Source of the DNA: Halocafeteria seosinensis
Taxonomy: Eukaryota; Sar; Bigyra; Bicosoecida
NCBI GenBank assembly: GCA_001687465.1
Contig: LVLI01000285.1
Coordinates: forward strand, 1-38,791
Reading direction: 5' to 3'
Length of the DNA stretch: 38,791 bases
Of this stretch, positions 10,801-22,393 are shown piece after piece. The notes under the pieces are model-generated. The model had not been told where the DNA came from. It saw nothing but the letters and a program-made list of their open reading frames with translations, and ran no database searches. The position numbers were made by a program, and so were the translations under genes. The first letter of the stretch is position 1. Each line of letters begins with the position of its first letter.

Positions 10801-12825
10801 GCTCTGATTGAGACCTTAGTAAACCAACGACGTAGCGTCAAGAAGAGTATGAAGAGTGCGACAGGCACCGAGTACGAGCAAATGGATATACGTCAGAAAG
10901 CGTTGAAAATACTTGCGAATTCAATGTACGGTTGTCTAGGCTTCTCTCATTCGCGTTTCTTTGCCCGCTCAATTGCTGCGTTGGTTACTTCCCAAGGGCG
11001 AGAAATCCTGAGCAATACCGTGGAAGTCGCTGAAAAGAAACTAGGACTGGATGTCATATACGGTGACACTGATAGCATTATGATATATACCAACTCTACA
11101 AACTACGATGAAGTCATCAAAATGGGAAATGACGTGAAGAAGGAGATCAACCGTCTCTACCGTCTTCTCGAGATTGAAATTGACGGTGTGTATGCAATGA
11201 TGTTGCTCCTGAAGAAGAAGAAATATGCTGCGCTAGTGGCTACGCCAGATCCTGAAACTGGGAAACTTGAGTATTCGATGGAGACTAAGGGTCTGGATTT
11301 GGTTCGTCGTGATTGGTGCGTGCTGAGCAAGACTGTAGGTCAAAATATTCTCAATATCGTTCTTAGCCGTGAAGCAAAAGAGGATATTGTCAATCGGATC
11401 CACGAAGAGTTAACTGCATTAGCCTCAAAAGTGCGCAACGGTGAGATTTCGCTTTCTGAATTTGTAATCACAAAGGGTCTTAACAAGAATCCTAAGGACT
11501 ACCCTGACGCAAAGTCTCAACCCCATTTACAGGTAGCACTGCGGCTGCTGAATGAAAACAAGCCTGTAAATGTCGGTGACCATGTTCCCTACATTGTGTG
11601 CAAACAGACGTACTCTGAGTATCAGCATCGGCTGACCAACCCGGAGCAAACTAGTGAGCAGAACGCGGCGACAACGGAGACGGAGAAGGGCAATACCTCA
11701 AAGTCACAGAAAAACAAAAGCCCTGCCGAAAGAGCTTTCCATCCCGATGAGGTGGAACGTCATAGCGACATACTCGAAGTCGACTATGAATGGTATTTGG
11801 CGAACCAAATACACCCACCGATAACAAGACTGTGTGAACCTATTGAAGGGACCTCATCCGCCCAACTTGCTCTCTGCTTGGGGCTTGATCCCTCTCGTTT
11901 TAGCAATACTGGTCATGACACTACCTCCTATGATCGTCCCGAGGACTTTGTTCCCGAAAGCACCCTTGAAGACGAGGAACGATTTTCGGACGCTGAATAC
12001 TTCATAGTGGTTTGCACATCCTGTGGGAAGGTGCAACCGTTTGAAGGTGTTTCCCACCGACCATTGACGCTAAATAAGGCTCTTTCTGCTGGAAACAGAG
12101 CGAAGAATTCCGGTCTAGTTTGTGGGGCAACTGAATGTGATGGCATCGTCACTGGGGCACCTCCGGAGGCATCCGATGCGTGGTTTCAGTTGGCTCAGGA
12201 AACCACTGTAAAAGATCCGTTGGATGTAGATCTTTATTTGTCTACCTCGTGTCTTAGCTCCCTCGTAACGAACACGACATCTGAAGAGCATTTGCGGTAC
12301 TGTGTTTCAGTCTTGGGCAATCGTTTGCGAATGGTAATCCGAAGCCATATTCAAGCTCATATGCGTGGGTGGCTTATCTGCGATGAGTATACATGTCAAT
12401 TACGCACACGGAATCAATCGGTGTTCCAGCAAGGGACCATGTGCCCCCGCGATAGTTGCGCAGGCCACTTGACGTATGAGTACCCATGCAAGAAGCTGCA
12501 TAACCAATTGGAGTACTTCCATACGCTCTTCGACGTAAACAGAACGGAGCAACTAGCCAGCAAGAAACCTGACAAGTATTCACCACCTAGTCTGTCAAAC
12601 AATGAAAGACATCGTTTTGACGAGGTTCTCACGCAAGTGAAGGATATCCTAAACGTGAGTGCCTACCATATGGTGGATTCTAATGAAGTATTTGGCTACA
12701 TGAAGAAACTGACCAATAAGCGAAGACCGATTCAGGCTCACATTCAAACCAGTGCTGGTGCTCCCGAATCCAATTCAACCGAAGGCGGTGGTATTGGCCC
12801 ATTGCAAGCAATGAGCATAGACTGA
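7872..12825 (+). CDS. POLA1: DNA polymerase alpha catalytic subunit, 4 exons
   Basis: Exons 7872-8070, 8140-8238, 8304-8468 and 8528-12825 give 1586 residues. This B-family polymerase of the primase complex extends RNA primers at replication origins and lagging-strand starts in the nucleus. An in-frame TAA 15 nt upstream supports the start. The N-terminal Pol-alpha domain is recognisable (VYDELNEDEYKQ, EGLGYADDGEDFF), and the acidic linker is low-complexity. The exonuclease-fold segment reads DVLVGHNIKGFDLDVF; this domain is proofreading-dead in Pol alpha. Polymerase motif A is LLDFNSLYPSI (Asp860), motif B is KILANSMYGCLGF, and motif C is IYGDTDSIMIY (Asp1001, Asp1003). The C terminus holds two zinc sites (Cys1317/1320 and Cys1439/1444/1460/1465). 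All three introns are phase 1 and 65-69 nt or shorter. An AATAAA lies at 12856-12861. Confidence 0.97.
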
Positions 12826-13097
12826 TCTTCAAAGAGATTTTGTCCTGTCCTGAAAAATAAATCCAACGTTTCCTATTCGGACAATCCCATCTTCTTCCTT
12901 GTAGCAATGACACGCTTCCAACTGGGTCCTTTGCGAAGTTCACAGGGAATTTATCCAGATGGTTTCTACCTTATGCTTCTTTCGACGACTCCTGTGGTTT
13001 TGACAATTCCCATCCATAGGTAGATAAACATCCACTATCAATATCTATGCACATCTTGCGGGTGAGAGAATAAAAACAAGGCTGTGAATATCTCAAG

Positions 13098-14727
13098 ATG
13101 GCGGTGGTGAACTCTGGAGGTAAGGACAGATAATGGGCTCATTGTTCATTTTCAAAGATACCCGAGGTCAATTTTCATCGCTGCAACCATGCAGGAGAGG
13201 AGGGAATCAGCCATGTGGAACGGAATTTCTTATTAGCTGCTCTGACGCAGCATCAAAGACTCGACGGACGCAGCGACACAGAGTATCGAGACGTATGTAG
13301 TCCTTGCAGTGGTTATAGAGTGGGTAGACTGTATTTTTGGTGGTGGTGATTGGAAATGGGATAAGCAGATCAATATGTCATTCACTCGGTTCGCGAATAA
13401 AGCCACAGCTGATGTCACCTTTGGAGACAGTACTCGGTAAGTGGTGGAATTCAAGGTGTCAGCTTGCGTATCTCCACATTAAGCGTCGATGATTTTACAG
13501 AGCGTATGCTGTAGTGACGTGCGATGTGGTGCCACCATACCCCGATCGACCTATGGAAGGATTTCTCAGATTCAATGTCGAGTTGTCCTCGATGGCTTCT
13601 CCTGCTTTCACAGTATGGCCTTTAAATTTGATGTCAGAAGAAAACCATTTAGTACTAGCTTTCCGATGCTGATTATGCAGAGTGGAAAGGCTTCAGGGGA
13701 ATCCATTGAGATTTCCAGGATAGTAGAACGAGTTATCAAAGATAGCAGGGCCATTGATACAGAAGCATTGTGCATTGTGTCTGGAGAAAAAGTATGGTCC
13801 CTGCGCTGCGACATACATATCCTTGACCACGGCGGAAACCTTATAGATGTAGCATGCCTCTCCGCCATGGCTGCACTTTTACATTTTCGACGACCGGACA
13901 TCAGCGTCCAGGGAGACAAGGTAAAAGTAAGGTTTTATTCGTTTGGTGCCTACTCTCGATGCCATGATGTGTTCATTGTTCTCTCTTGACAGATCCACTC
14001 CTACGAAGAGCGGGCACCGGTTCCCTTGAGTATCCACCATATTCCCGTGTGTGTGACTTATGGTATATTCTCCAGTGCCGCAATCCAAGAAGCTGCGAAC
14101 AGACAAGGGGACGCGATTGCTAAGGACATCCCGGACGACGTTATTCAGATGCTGGAGGGTGAACAGGATTTTCTCGTCATAGACCCATCTTACAGGGAAG
14201 AGTACGCAATGGAGGGGAGGATAACGTTCGCTTTAAATGCCCACGGGGAGTTGTGTGGAATTCATAAACTCGGTGGTGCGGCTCTGACAAGAGAGAATAC
14301 TATACAAACTGCAAAACATGCATCCCACATAGCGACTAACTTGGTTGATACACTCAACACAACACTTGAAAAAGCGGATCAACGAGAGAAAGAACGAGAT
14401 CGAATACGGCACGCTCTGGCAGCTGGTTATCGAAGTGAAAACAACCGCCTGACGTCACTATTGGATGAAGCTGCAGGGACGCAGAGGACCCAACCGGCTG
14501 CGACTGATAGCGCTGCCCCGGAATTTCTGCAGAGCTCTTATATTCGATTGTCGCAGAAGCAGGATTCGCTTCACGAAGACACGTCCTTGTCCCGACAACA
14601 CGGCTCGCCGGGCGAGCTCAACTACATAGAAGATGATACAGGGGAAAAAGACCGAGAAAACGTCAATGATTCCCAAGCCAACAGTGAAGAGGATGATGAA
14701 ATGCTAAATAACGAGTTCGACGTGTAA
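13098..14727 (+). CDS. EXOSC9: Exosome RNase PH-like subunit Rrp45/EXOSC9, 6 exons
   Basis: Exons 13098-13119, 13195-13292, 13369-13436, 13501-13612, 13681-13926 and 13993-14727 join to 426 residues, close to human EXOSC9 (about 439). It is a structural subunit of the exosome ring that processes and degrades RNA from the 3' end in nucleus and cytoplasm. Diagnostic stretches are QHQRLDGRSDTEYRD, DTEALCIVSGEKVWSLRCD, HFRRPDISVQGDKVK and PVPLSIHHIPVCVTYGIF. The RNase PH fold ends near residue 290. A charged, Ser-rich tail of about 130 residues follows, ending in an acidic patch, as in other Rrp45 proteins. Introns are 64-76 nt. The stop lies only 14 nt from the stop of the convergent J-domain gene. 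Confidence 0.94.
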
Positions 14728-14741
14728 TGAACCGTGCAGTA

Positions 14742-17700
14742 CTACGGATGCGGTTTTCCTGCACGACTAGAATAATACCGCGGGGCTGCTGCGCTCCTGT
14801 ATCGTCTTCGAGCTCGCGAGAAGTCAGCTCGGCCTGGAGGTCTAGTCTCAGGCGCAGGCCTCTTATTCGTTGAGACCCCTTCTTCGAACTTAGACCAAGC
14901 CTCAGCAAGAGCCGTAAACACCTTATGCGCTTGCACTTGCGATTTGATATCAGAGGAGCGTACTTTATCCGGATGCACGATTCTCACGGCTTTCAGATAC
15001 ACCTTTTTTAAGGAACTGTGACTGTCGGCAGTTTTGGCAGAAGCGGCAATAGCTTTGGGGATATCCCATCCTGGAAGCGGCGAATTCAACGTCATGAGCA
15101 TTTCCCGGAGACTTTTGCGATTGGACCATTTCTTCACGCGAGCTTCGACCTTGCCACTGATTTTCTCTCTCTCCTCCGCATCCGCCTCGGCCTTTTGTGC
15201 TTCTCTCTTATACTCGTCCAAGCGAGCTTGTTGACGACGACGAATGTCATCTTCGTCGCTTTGCTGCCGATCATAGGAACTCTCGTTACCGGAAGACCAA
15301 CCTACTCCGGCATGCATACTACTTGTAGATTGAGGAGTCCGTGAGTCTGCAGAAGCCGAGTGCCTTTTGTGATACCACCTAGGAGGCATTTTGGTTTCAT
15401 CGGTTTCCCTATTCTGATCCGGCGCCTGTCTTTGAATGTTGTGATCTTTATGCTTACTGTTACTATCATCGTTTCTTGGGGACCTTCCCTCACTGGATGG
15501 AGCTGGCGAACCAGCCGGGCTGTTCATCTTAGTTAAACCACGTGTTGCCGCTTCTAATAGACGTTCTTGCAGGTCAGCTTTTTCGAAGCAATCATCGTAA
15601 GAAATTCCTGCCTGTGCGAGGCACTTCTTTAGTGCGGCGGTATCAAGTCCCCTAACCAAATGTTGAATATGGACTGGTGTGAGTGGTACTTCCTTTCTTC
15701 CCTCTTGTCCTGCATTCTTTTCCTGGCGAGACTCCTTTTCGTTTTTCCTTGGTGACGCTGCGTGTCTGTCAGAATGCGCAGCTGAACCATTCGTCTCGCA
15801 AGATCCCTCACTATTATCGGCGGTACTTGTACCTCGGGAAAACGAAGCTTTGTCATTGGGTGCCGTAGCACTCTTTTCTTCAAGTTTGCCCCGCAGTGTT
15901 TCCATAGTCTTATCCAACTTTTTGCAGTGTTCCTCCCACTTCCGAAGCTCCGTATCTGACTGTTGAGCGAGTTGATAATACTTATTCTCCAATTCCTGAT
16001 AGTGTTCCTTATGCTTCGACTCTCTGTAAGCAATATCTCGACGAACTGTATCTCGTAGTGTGGCGATCTTCTCTTTCCAACTTTCATTCACCTGATGACA
16101 AGCCTCGTTGACCTCGTTCGACTTCTTCGCCAGTTTATGCTTCAATTGTTTGCACTCTCGCCTAAGCGACCCCTCCACTTCGTCATTTTCGCGCTTCAGT
16201 TCCCTAATTCTACGCGAAAGCCTACCGACAATCATGAGTGGCAGTTCTTCACCGACAAGTTTACCCCAACTTAAGCGAGATGGGACGCTTATTGACGAGC
16301 GTCGAGTACCCTGGCGTCCAGTATTTCTGTACAAATCGTTCTTGGATACTGCACTTAAGAAGCTGGGCGTTGAGAATGGAACGGAGTATCGCCTTCGTGT
16401 CGACAGAGATTCATTCCCAGGCACATTCGTACGACGGTCAAACTCGAAGCGAAGAAACCTTGCAAAACTATGTTTTGAGGGCTGCGTAAGAACAGAAGAA
16501 CGAACATTTTCTCTCCCTGCACCGCATTCCCCATGGGAGTTGTTCTCATCGGTAGCCAGAGAACCAAGTTGCTCTTGCTGGCTTTGTAGCTTTGATATTA
16601 ATTCCTTCTTGTGTTGCAACTGGGGTACATCGTATAGCCATAGTACATTGTGCAGGACAATAAATAAGCATCACTATTCAATAGACGCTGCAGCGGCTAG
16701 ACGTACCTCCGAATTCAATTGCTGCACCTGGCTCCACGCTCCTTGAAGATTGCTTTCGTTCTCCTCCAACTTCCTCTTCACATTCTGAAAGTCCGCCTCT
16801 CTGAAAACAGCACATACATTCCGAAAGTTCTCTTGACAAGAAAAACATAGTATCTGAAGCTCCATGCCTTACAACTTTACGTAATCGCTCTTTGTTTGCT
16901 GAATTTTGACAGAATAATCCTTGATAGTAGAATTCTTGTTTTCTATTTGGTGCCTCAGCTCCTGTAACTCTTTCTGATGTCTTTCGTTCTCTCGTTGCAA
17001 CTGCGTTGACCAGATCCAGTCGTGCCCAGGCGTTTCGCAACAAGCATTGTATTTAACTTACTCTGTTCTGCATCTCTCTCTCGTGAGCAATGAACCTGGC
17101 TCTCCTAGAAGAAAAGTTATGTTCTGCTTCTTCCAAACGGTTCCGTGTCTGGTGGAGTTCTTGTCTGGTTTGAAGCAACTCATTCCGTAGTGTAGCTGTA
17201 TCGTCGGGATTTTCTTCTCTCCGTTCACTTTGTCCACTACGAGTCCGTACATATCTTTGAATTTGTCTTTCTATGTTTTTCATTTGTGCTGCATGTCGGC
17301 TTGGGTTCCCCGAATGTGGAGAAGGCGGCCCCGAGCCACCACCGGTTGGTATCAGCGTACTAGCCCCCTCCAGTTCCGTTTCTCCTTTGCCCTTACTTTT
17401 GCCTGGTCCTTCTCTTCGGCCAGCATATCCACGTTGTTGATCAGGTGTTGATGGAGCTGATTCGCTTCCTCCATAGTTTGTACTTCTTTTGCTAGCTTCC
17501 TGTCGTCCTGACCTATTCACATACCGGACTTTCAAGTTCTTGAAATCCTCCGGTTGATCAGATTCTTCCTCAGACTGTACAACCTGCTCCTGGCCTTCCG
17601 CATTGTCTTCCTGTCCGCCTTCATCTTCATGTTGCATGCTGCCCGGCAAAACCGAAAGGGATGGTAGTGAACGCAGGGGGCTATTTTTTGAGCTACGCTG

Positions 17701-17985
17701 ATCCTGTGTTATTGCCGTGGAAGTCCCGCTGCTGGCACTACTCACTGTGCTCTCATTAGGGTCTACTATATTGTCCACAGACGTCTGGTTCCGGCTACTT
17801 GCGTGTCTGTTGCTCCGGTCCTGCTGTGGTTGAAGTTTCATTCTGGGGTCTTGACGTTTAGGAGGCGGTGGACGAGGAGCGCTCTCCTCGTTGCTACTAT
17901 CACTGTCATCGGAGTCCATCCTTGGAGGTGGCGGGGGTGGCTCCATTGAAAGCAATTGGTTAATCTGAGGGGACGACGAACTCAT
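14742..17985 (-). CDS. Coiled-coil protein with C-terminal auxilin-like J domain, 4 exons
   Basis: Exons (transcription order) 17985-17062, 17000-16873, 16800-16707 and 16619-14742 give 1007 residues. A TGA in frame 6 nt upstream fixes the start. The N terminus is Pro- and Ser-rich (MEPPPPPPRMDSDDS). Residues about 260-640 form interrupted coiled coils (RENERHQKELQEL, HQVNESWKEKIATLRD). The C-terminal J domain, about 885-965, has LKKVYLKAVRIVHPDK with the HPD at 931-933 that stimulates Hsp70 ATPase, then VFTALAEAWSKFEEG. The KAVxxVHPDK...AWSxFE pattern is that of auxilin/GAK, which recruits Hsc70 to uncoat clathrin vesicles. Inference: an auxilin-like co-chaperone with a lineage-specific coiled-coil body. 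No PTEN-like or kinase domain is present. A basic tail of about 40 residues follows the J domain. Confidence 0.8.
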
Positions 17986-18471
17986 CTCTCAAGTCAACTT
18001 GAGTCGTGTGCGAGGAAAGGACGACGAACGACGCTACTACCGCTGCCAGCCCCCGAAGTTCCGTTAGCCCCACGACAAGAATCAACATGTATCAGAAATA
18101 ACAGTTGACAACGAAAGGTAACTGTTGTATCAAGGCACATCAACAGACATTGTCTCAATTTGTCCGTCCCACGAATGTGTGCGTCGGAATGCTGCGGAAT
18201 CCCACCAGGTTGAGTCGATCGTCTACAATGGCGACCTCTGGAGTGAGGACATCGTAGTGAGCATAGAAAATACATTTTAGAAGCTGCAGAGCCGAAGTGG
18301 AGAAGTATGAGCATAAGTGGAACAGTTTTTGGGCAGCGGTTTGGAACTGTAGCCAGTATGTACCGACATGAAGAGAGCCGAGCTAAACTACAAATTATGG
18401 TATTCGTGAAATGAAAACGTTAATCACTGAGTTCACTGTATATTCATCCCGTTCAAAGTGTAAGACTGGAT
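17986..18471. other. Intergenic/5' leader of the J-domain gene
   Basis: Separates the J-protein start from the HIBADH stop; both are transcribed leftward. A minus-strand frame at 17994-18314 has no recognisable motif and is probably untranslated leader. No RNA gene seen. Confidence 0.4.
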
Positions 18472-19778
18472 TCACTTGTTGGTGTCCTCTCCCGAGTCCC
18501 CCGAAAGATACTTGTAGACGGAACCAAAATCCTTCTTACCATACCCAGCGTTATTCATTATATTGTACATATTGTATGCCGCTCCACCCAAAGGAAGAGG
18601 GGCATTAACGCTCTTTGCAGCATCTCCGGCCAGTCCGAGGTCTTTTTGCATTAGCGCAGTACCAAACCCTCCTGCACACTCGCATCTGAACCGGTGGATG
18701 CGTTTAATTTCGGAGGTATTGAAGAAGTTCTACGCACCTTCGTAATTTCGAGCGCTGGGTACACCTTCCATTACTCCAGGTACAGGGTTGTAACTGTCAG
18801 AAGCCCAGCATCGTCCGGAAGATCTGTGCAAGGGGTAACATAAAGGAGATCGCACCAGAGCCAACTATATGATACGAGCAGCTATGCATCTACTTACACA
18901 TTGATTATTCCCGACAAAACCTTAGGATCGGCGCCTAAACGCTTTCCGAGATTCATAGCTTCGCTGACCCCCATCATCGATATTCCTAGGATGAGGTTAT
19001 TGCATAGTTTAGCGATCTGGCCGGTACCGGCTGCCCCGCAATGGAAGTAATTCTTCCCCATGGCACTCAGATACGTCTTTGCCTCCTCATAATCTTCCGC
19101 AGAGCCACCAACCATAAATGTCAGAGTAGCCTGCTCAGCTCCACGTACTCCTCCAGATACTGGTGCATCCACCATTCTAAATTTCTTTTCTGCTGCAATG
19201 GCAGCAATGTCAGTTGTTGCGTTGGGATCTATGGTGCTGCAGTCTATAAACAGACTACCAGGTGTAGCAGCCTCGAAAATGTGATTTTGATACAAATCGC
19301 GAACATGAGGAGAAGAAGGAAGCATCGAGATGATGTGCGATGTTTCCTTAGTCACTTCTTCCGCCGAAGTTGCCCCCTCTGCGCCCTTTTCCTCGAGACG
19401 TTTGACGGCATCCGAGACAACTGTAGAACAAGGACCGTGGAAGAACTATTCGACATGCCCCTTTCAGGAAGACAAAAGCTGAGGGATCCCGTACCGTCAT
19501 ACACAACAAGCTGATGTCCAGCATTCATCAAGTTCTGCGCCATGAAGGACCCCATATTGCCCAGCCCAATGAAGCCGACCTGCACTGTGCGTATCTTTGT
19601 CCTCAAGCAGCTCTTCAAAACAGTTAATAACTCTACAGTTGCGCACCTTATTCTTGCTAGCTGCTGCAGAGGACATCTGACGTAAAACAGCATGACCTTG
19701 TGAAAGCTTAGCGCCCAAACCATTCCCACATCTCCTAGGGGCGATGCTGAAGAAGGCGGCCTTGGTAACGTGGAACAT
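18472..19778 (-). CDS. HIBADH: 3-hydroxyisobutyrate dehydrogenase, mitochondrial, 5 exons
   Basis: Exons (transcription order) 19778-19647, 19579-19495, 19420-18898, 18823-18738 and 18671-18472 give 341 residues. The enzyme oxidises 3-hydroxyisobutyrate to methylmalonate semialdehyde with NAD+ in valine breakdown. The first 44 residues are Arg/Ala-rich without acidic residues, as expected of a mitochondrial presequence. The Rossmann motif [17 protein letters not shown] starts at residue 45. The substrate loop is DAPVSGG, the catalytic Lys210 sits in AKLCNN, and [18 protein letters not shown] is the family's conserved C-terminal-domain signature. The end [10 protein letters not shown] matches the family. 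Introns are 66-74 nt with GTGCGC, GTACGG, GTAAGT and GTGCGT donors. The alternative upstream start at 19793 would be TTG, so ATG 19778 is preferred. Confidence 0.96.
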
Positions 19779-20363
19779 TTCTGAATTGCACAAGTTCGTA
19801 CTAACTCAAGGTCTCTCGATATGACGCAAAGGAGAAGAATAAGCTTTCCTAATAGACCGAAAGCTGCTGCCTCGAAACAAACCTAGAACTTTGCTTACTT
19901 CAGTGATACTTGTAGATTTTAGTCCGAATTTGCAGACTTGTGAACATCGCAAGGACACAGCGGTGGGCTATCTGTCACATATGTGTGTGTGTTTCGCAGC
20001 TTCGTACAGAATTACCAACTTGCATGACTAAGTAGTATAGATGGCATTGAATACAAGAAGTCTATGGGCGCCACATACTAAGTGAGAGAGAAACTCGCTT
20101 GGCCATCTAGAGGTTGGGGTTTCAATTGTACAATCAATGGCCATAAAAACTACAATTGTATGAAAAAATAAATGGCGTTTCATACCCAGCTTGTAACCCG
20201 CTAAGACTGTGTACGACTCCTTTCTCCCCTCTACGATATGTCGTGTGTACGCGAGCAACCTTTTTGAGAGCGGATACACTGCAGGTACTTGTGTACGTTC
20301 GTACTCCGGTAAATAAACTCCTTCGTCATTCCAAGAAAACTTGTCCCGATCCTCTGTGAACGG
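19779..20363. other. Intergenic region between HIBADH and BLVRA-like genes
   Basis: Upstream of HIBADH and downstream of the biliverdin reductase-like gene, both on the minus strand. It contains a short TG run near 19981-19991 and a frame at 20028-20279 without recognisable motif. I see no gene. Confidence 0.4.
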
Positions 20364-21939
20364 TCAATAGTCATCTTCGTCATCATCGGCAAAAGAGTTA
20401 AACTGTTGGGAGTCTAACATGGACAATTTCTCCCGCTCCCTGTCATTGTAGGCCGCCTTAAAATAGAGTGGACGGTGTCCTTTGTCATTTAAATCTAGTC
20501 GGTATATTTGCTCGTCTTTCCATCCAAATCGAACGTGGGAAAGCCTTTCCGACCATAAATAATGACCCCTCATTGTTCCTGCAGACTGGATCGCGTCTGC
20601 TGTTTCCAGAGCCCATAAGATTACATCCCGTCCGGCATCAAAATCAGTTTCTCCTCGACACTGGTTGGTGGCGATAACGCATTGAATCACGTATGATGCA
20701 GCGCTTTGCCTTAAATGGGGCACTTACCTTCTGCAGAAATATATCGAGATCTTGCAAAAACACAGGCATTCTGTTCCCGACTTTTGGAAGTCCATTTATT
20801 TCAGTCCCGTCGCTGAATAACAGCCTGTTCTCGCAAGATTCAGGCTCTAGCCAGTTTATCAAGATTCCCAAAAGTGGTACATACCTGTATGTTGTTCTTG
20901 GTTTCAAACCTGGAGCTCTCCACTCTGTCCATAGCACGTTGGTCCCCCTTCCTGTTTGCAATGTCGCTGCGCCGATGACAGGTGGAACAGTCGTAGTGGC
21001 TATGCGCACTGGAGCTAGTCCCGAGTAACATACCTGTCATCTTTTCGGCATTTTCAATATCGTCGTCCGGGCGTAGTACTGCGTCATGTTCATACTGGTA
21101 CACTACCCCTTTCAGCCTGAGGTTTATGGTCTGAAGCAGGTCTTGCGCTCTGTAAATACTACATCAAAGGTTAGGGGGAGATGTTCTGGCACGCTTCTTC
21201 AGTCGTCTTACATGTGTAGTCTGCTAATACCTGTGAACGGGAGAGTCCCCCAAGACTTCGGTAGTACTCCTCCTGTATATCCTATCTCCAGTTGCCGCAG
21301 CCGTACTCCTTTGCTAAACTTATCAGCAATCGTGCTTTTGAGAAGCTGGTGTGCAGTAGAGAGGGTATCAATATGCTGAACATGCACTACTGATTGCATT
21401 TCATCAGCAATCTTAAAAAGTGTACGTCCCTCTTGCACATTGAGGACGAAAGGGTTTTCGATACATAGGTGCTTCCCTGCTTCCAGTGTCTGGTGGTTGT
21501 CGTACCCGGTAGTGCTTAAAGTGTACATCGGTTAGGAAGAAGTTTTGAAGAGCCATATGCTTACCTTCCTTGCAAGTTTAAAGTGTTTATCATTCTCCAC
21601 GCAGACAATGACAGCTTCAGCACCGTCTGGTGCTAGGGCCTCGTTGATGGTGACGCATTTAATCTTCCCGGCAGCTACTGTGGACCCGGAACTAAGTTGA
21701 CGGGCCCTCCTTGAGACAACACCAAAGAGATTAGCCGCTTCGGGGGCACCCTTTACTGCTTTCATTCTAGCGTACCTGACGGAAAAGGAAGCCAATGTTG
21801 GTAGCCCATTCGGAGTGAGCATCCTATTGAACGGAAGATAGACATACCCCATCTTTCCAAAGCCAACGATGGCTACATTTAACGGAGATCGTAGGACAGC
21901 AGTGTCCTCAAACTCTATTCCAGAAGCTCCTGATGCCAT
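20364..21939 (-). CDS. BLVRA: Biliverdin reductase A-like oxidoreductase, 7 exons
   Basis: Exons (transcription order) 21939-21848, 21775-21565, 21489-21212, 21149-21034, 20966-20885, 20824-20728 and 20660-20364 give 390 residues. The Gfo/Idh/MocA-type N-terminal Rossmann domain has VAIVGFGKMG (residues 22-31), LFGVVSRRARQ and AEAVIVCVENDKHFK. Then comes EAGKHLCIENPF where the family has its Glu-Tyr-Pro motif. C-terminal landmarks shared with animal biliverdin reductase A are PFTGISRL, RAPGLKPR and PVFLQDLDIFLQK. The enzyme family reduces biliverdin to bilirubin with NAD(P)H. Two introns (21776-21847 and 20825-20884) are multiples of three with no stop. I removed them because family alignment is continuous without them. 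An acidic 70-residue tail is extra compared with animal enzymes (about 296 residues). A related Gfo/Idh enzyme with another substrate remains possible. Confidence 0.82.
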
Positions 21940-22393
21940 GTCTCACGCTGCGTGTCTAGTGTGTCCTGACCTCTATCTTATCTTCCGTTATGTGCAAGCT
22001 AAACGAACGCAATTGTACCTCGTTTTCGCAGTTAGGAAGCACGAGCCAATAAAGTGTGAGCGGTGAGTATACAATCGCACAGCTACACTTAAGTGCATAA
22101 CGAATACTATCAACTGTGTTTTTCTCTTGTCTAACCCCGCGCGTGCTGCCACAGTGGGTAGGTAGGAAACAACTAGCCGAGGGCTGCTATGAACGTACTT
22201 CAACCGTGAAGGTCCGTTGTCTAAACTTTAAATGCTGCGTTTTGACGGTGTTGATGGTGTTTAAGTTCCCACTATTGGGTCATACAATCACATTATATAT
22301 GCTCACTTCGCCTTCTGATTGCTCAGGTTAGTTTTGATCTCGCATGCAAATAAGTGGACTGTATATCTTTCGCGAGAAACAGCGTGGATAGTC
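21940..22393. promoter_or_regulatory. Divergent intergenic region, BLVRA-like / ARPC3
   Basis: 454 nt between two outward-facing start codons, so it must hold both promoters and 5' leaders. No clear TATA box or repeated motif was recognised. The short open frames on both strands have no family resemblance. Confidence 0.5.

Noticed and set aside
15018-16746. Plus-strand open frames opposite the J-domain coiled-coil gene
   Set aside because: They mirror a Glu/Lys-rich coding strand, which leaves Ser/Phe/Leu-rich open frames on the complement; no independent evidence of coding.
20028-20279. Minus-strand frame between HIBADH and the biliverdin reductase-like gene
   Set aside because: No family resemblance and no supporting splice sites.
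21009-21033. A 25-nt micro-intron in the biliverdin reductase-like gene (GTATGT to CCAG)
   Set aside because: A later acceptor (GGCGCAG ending at 20967) uses the same donor, gives a normal 67-nt intron and a better family alignment (KMTATLQTG).
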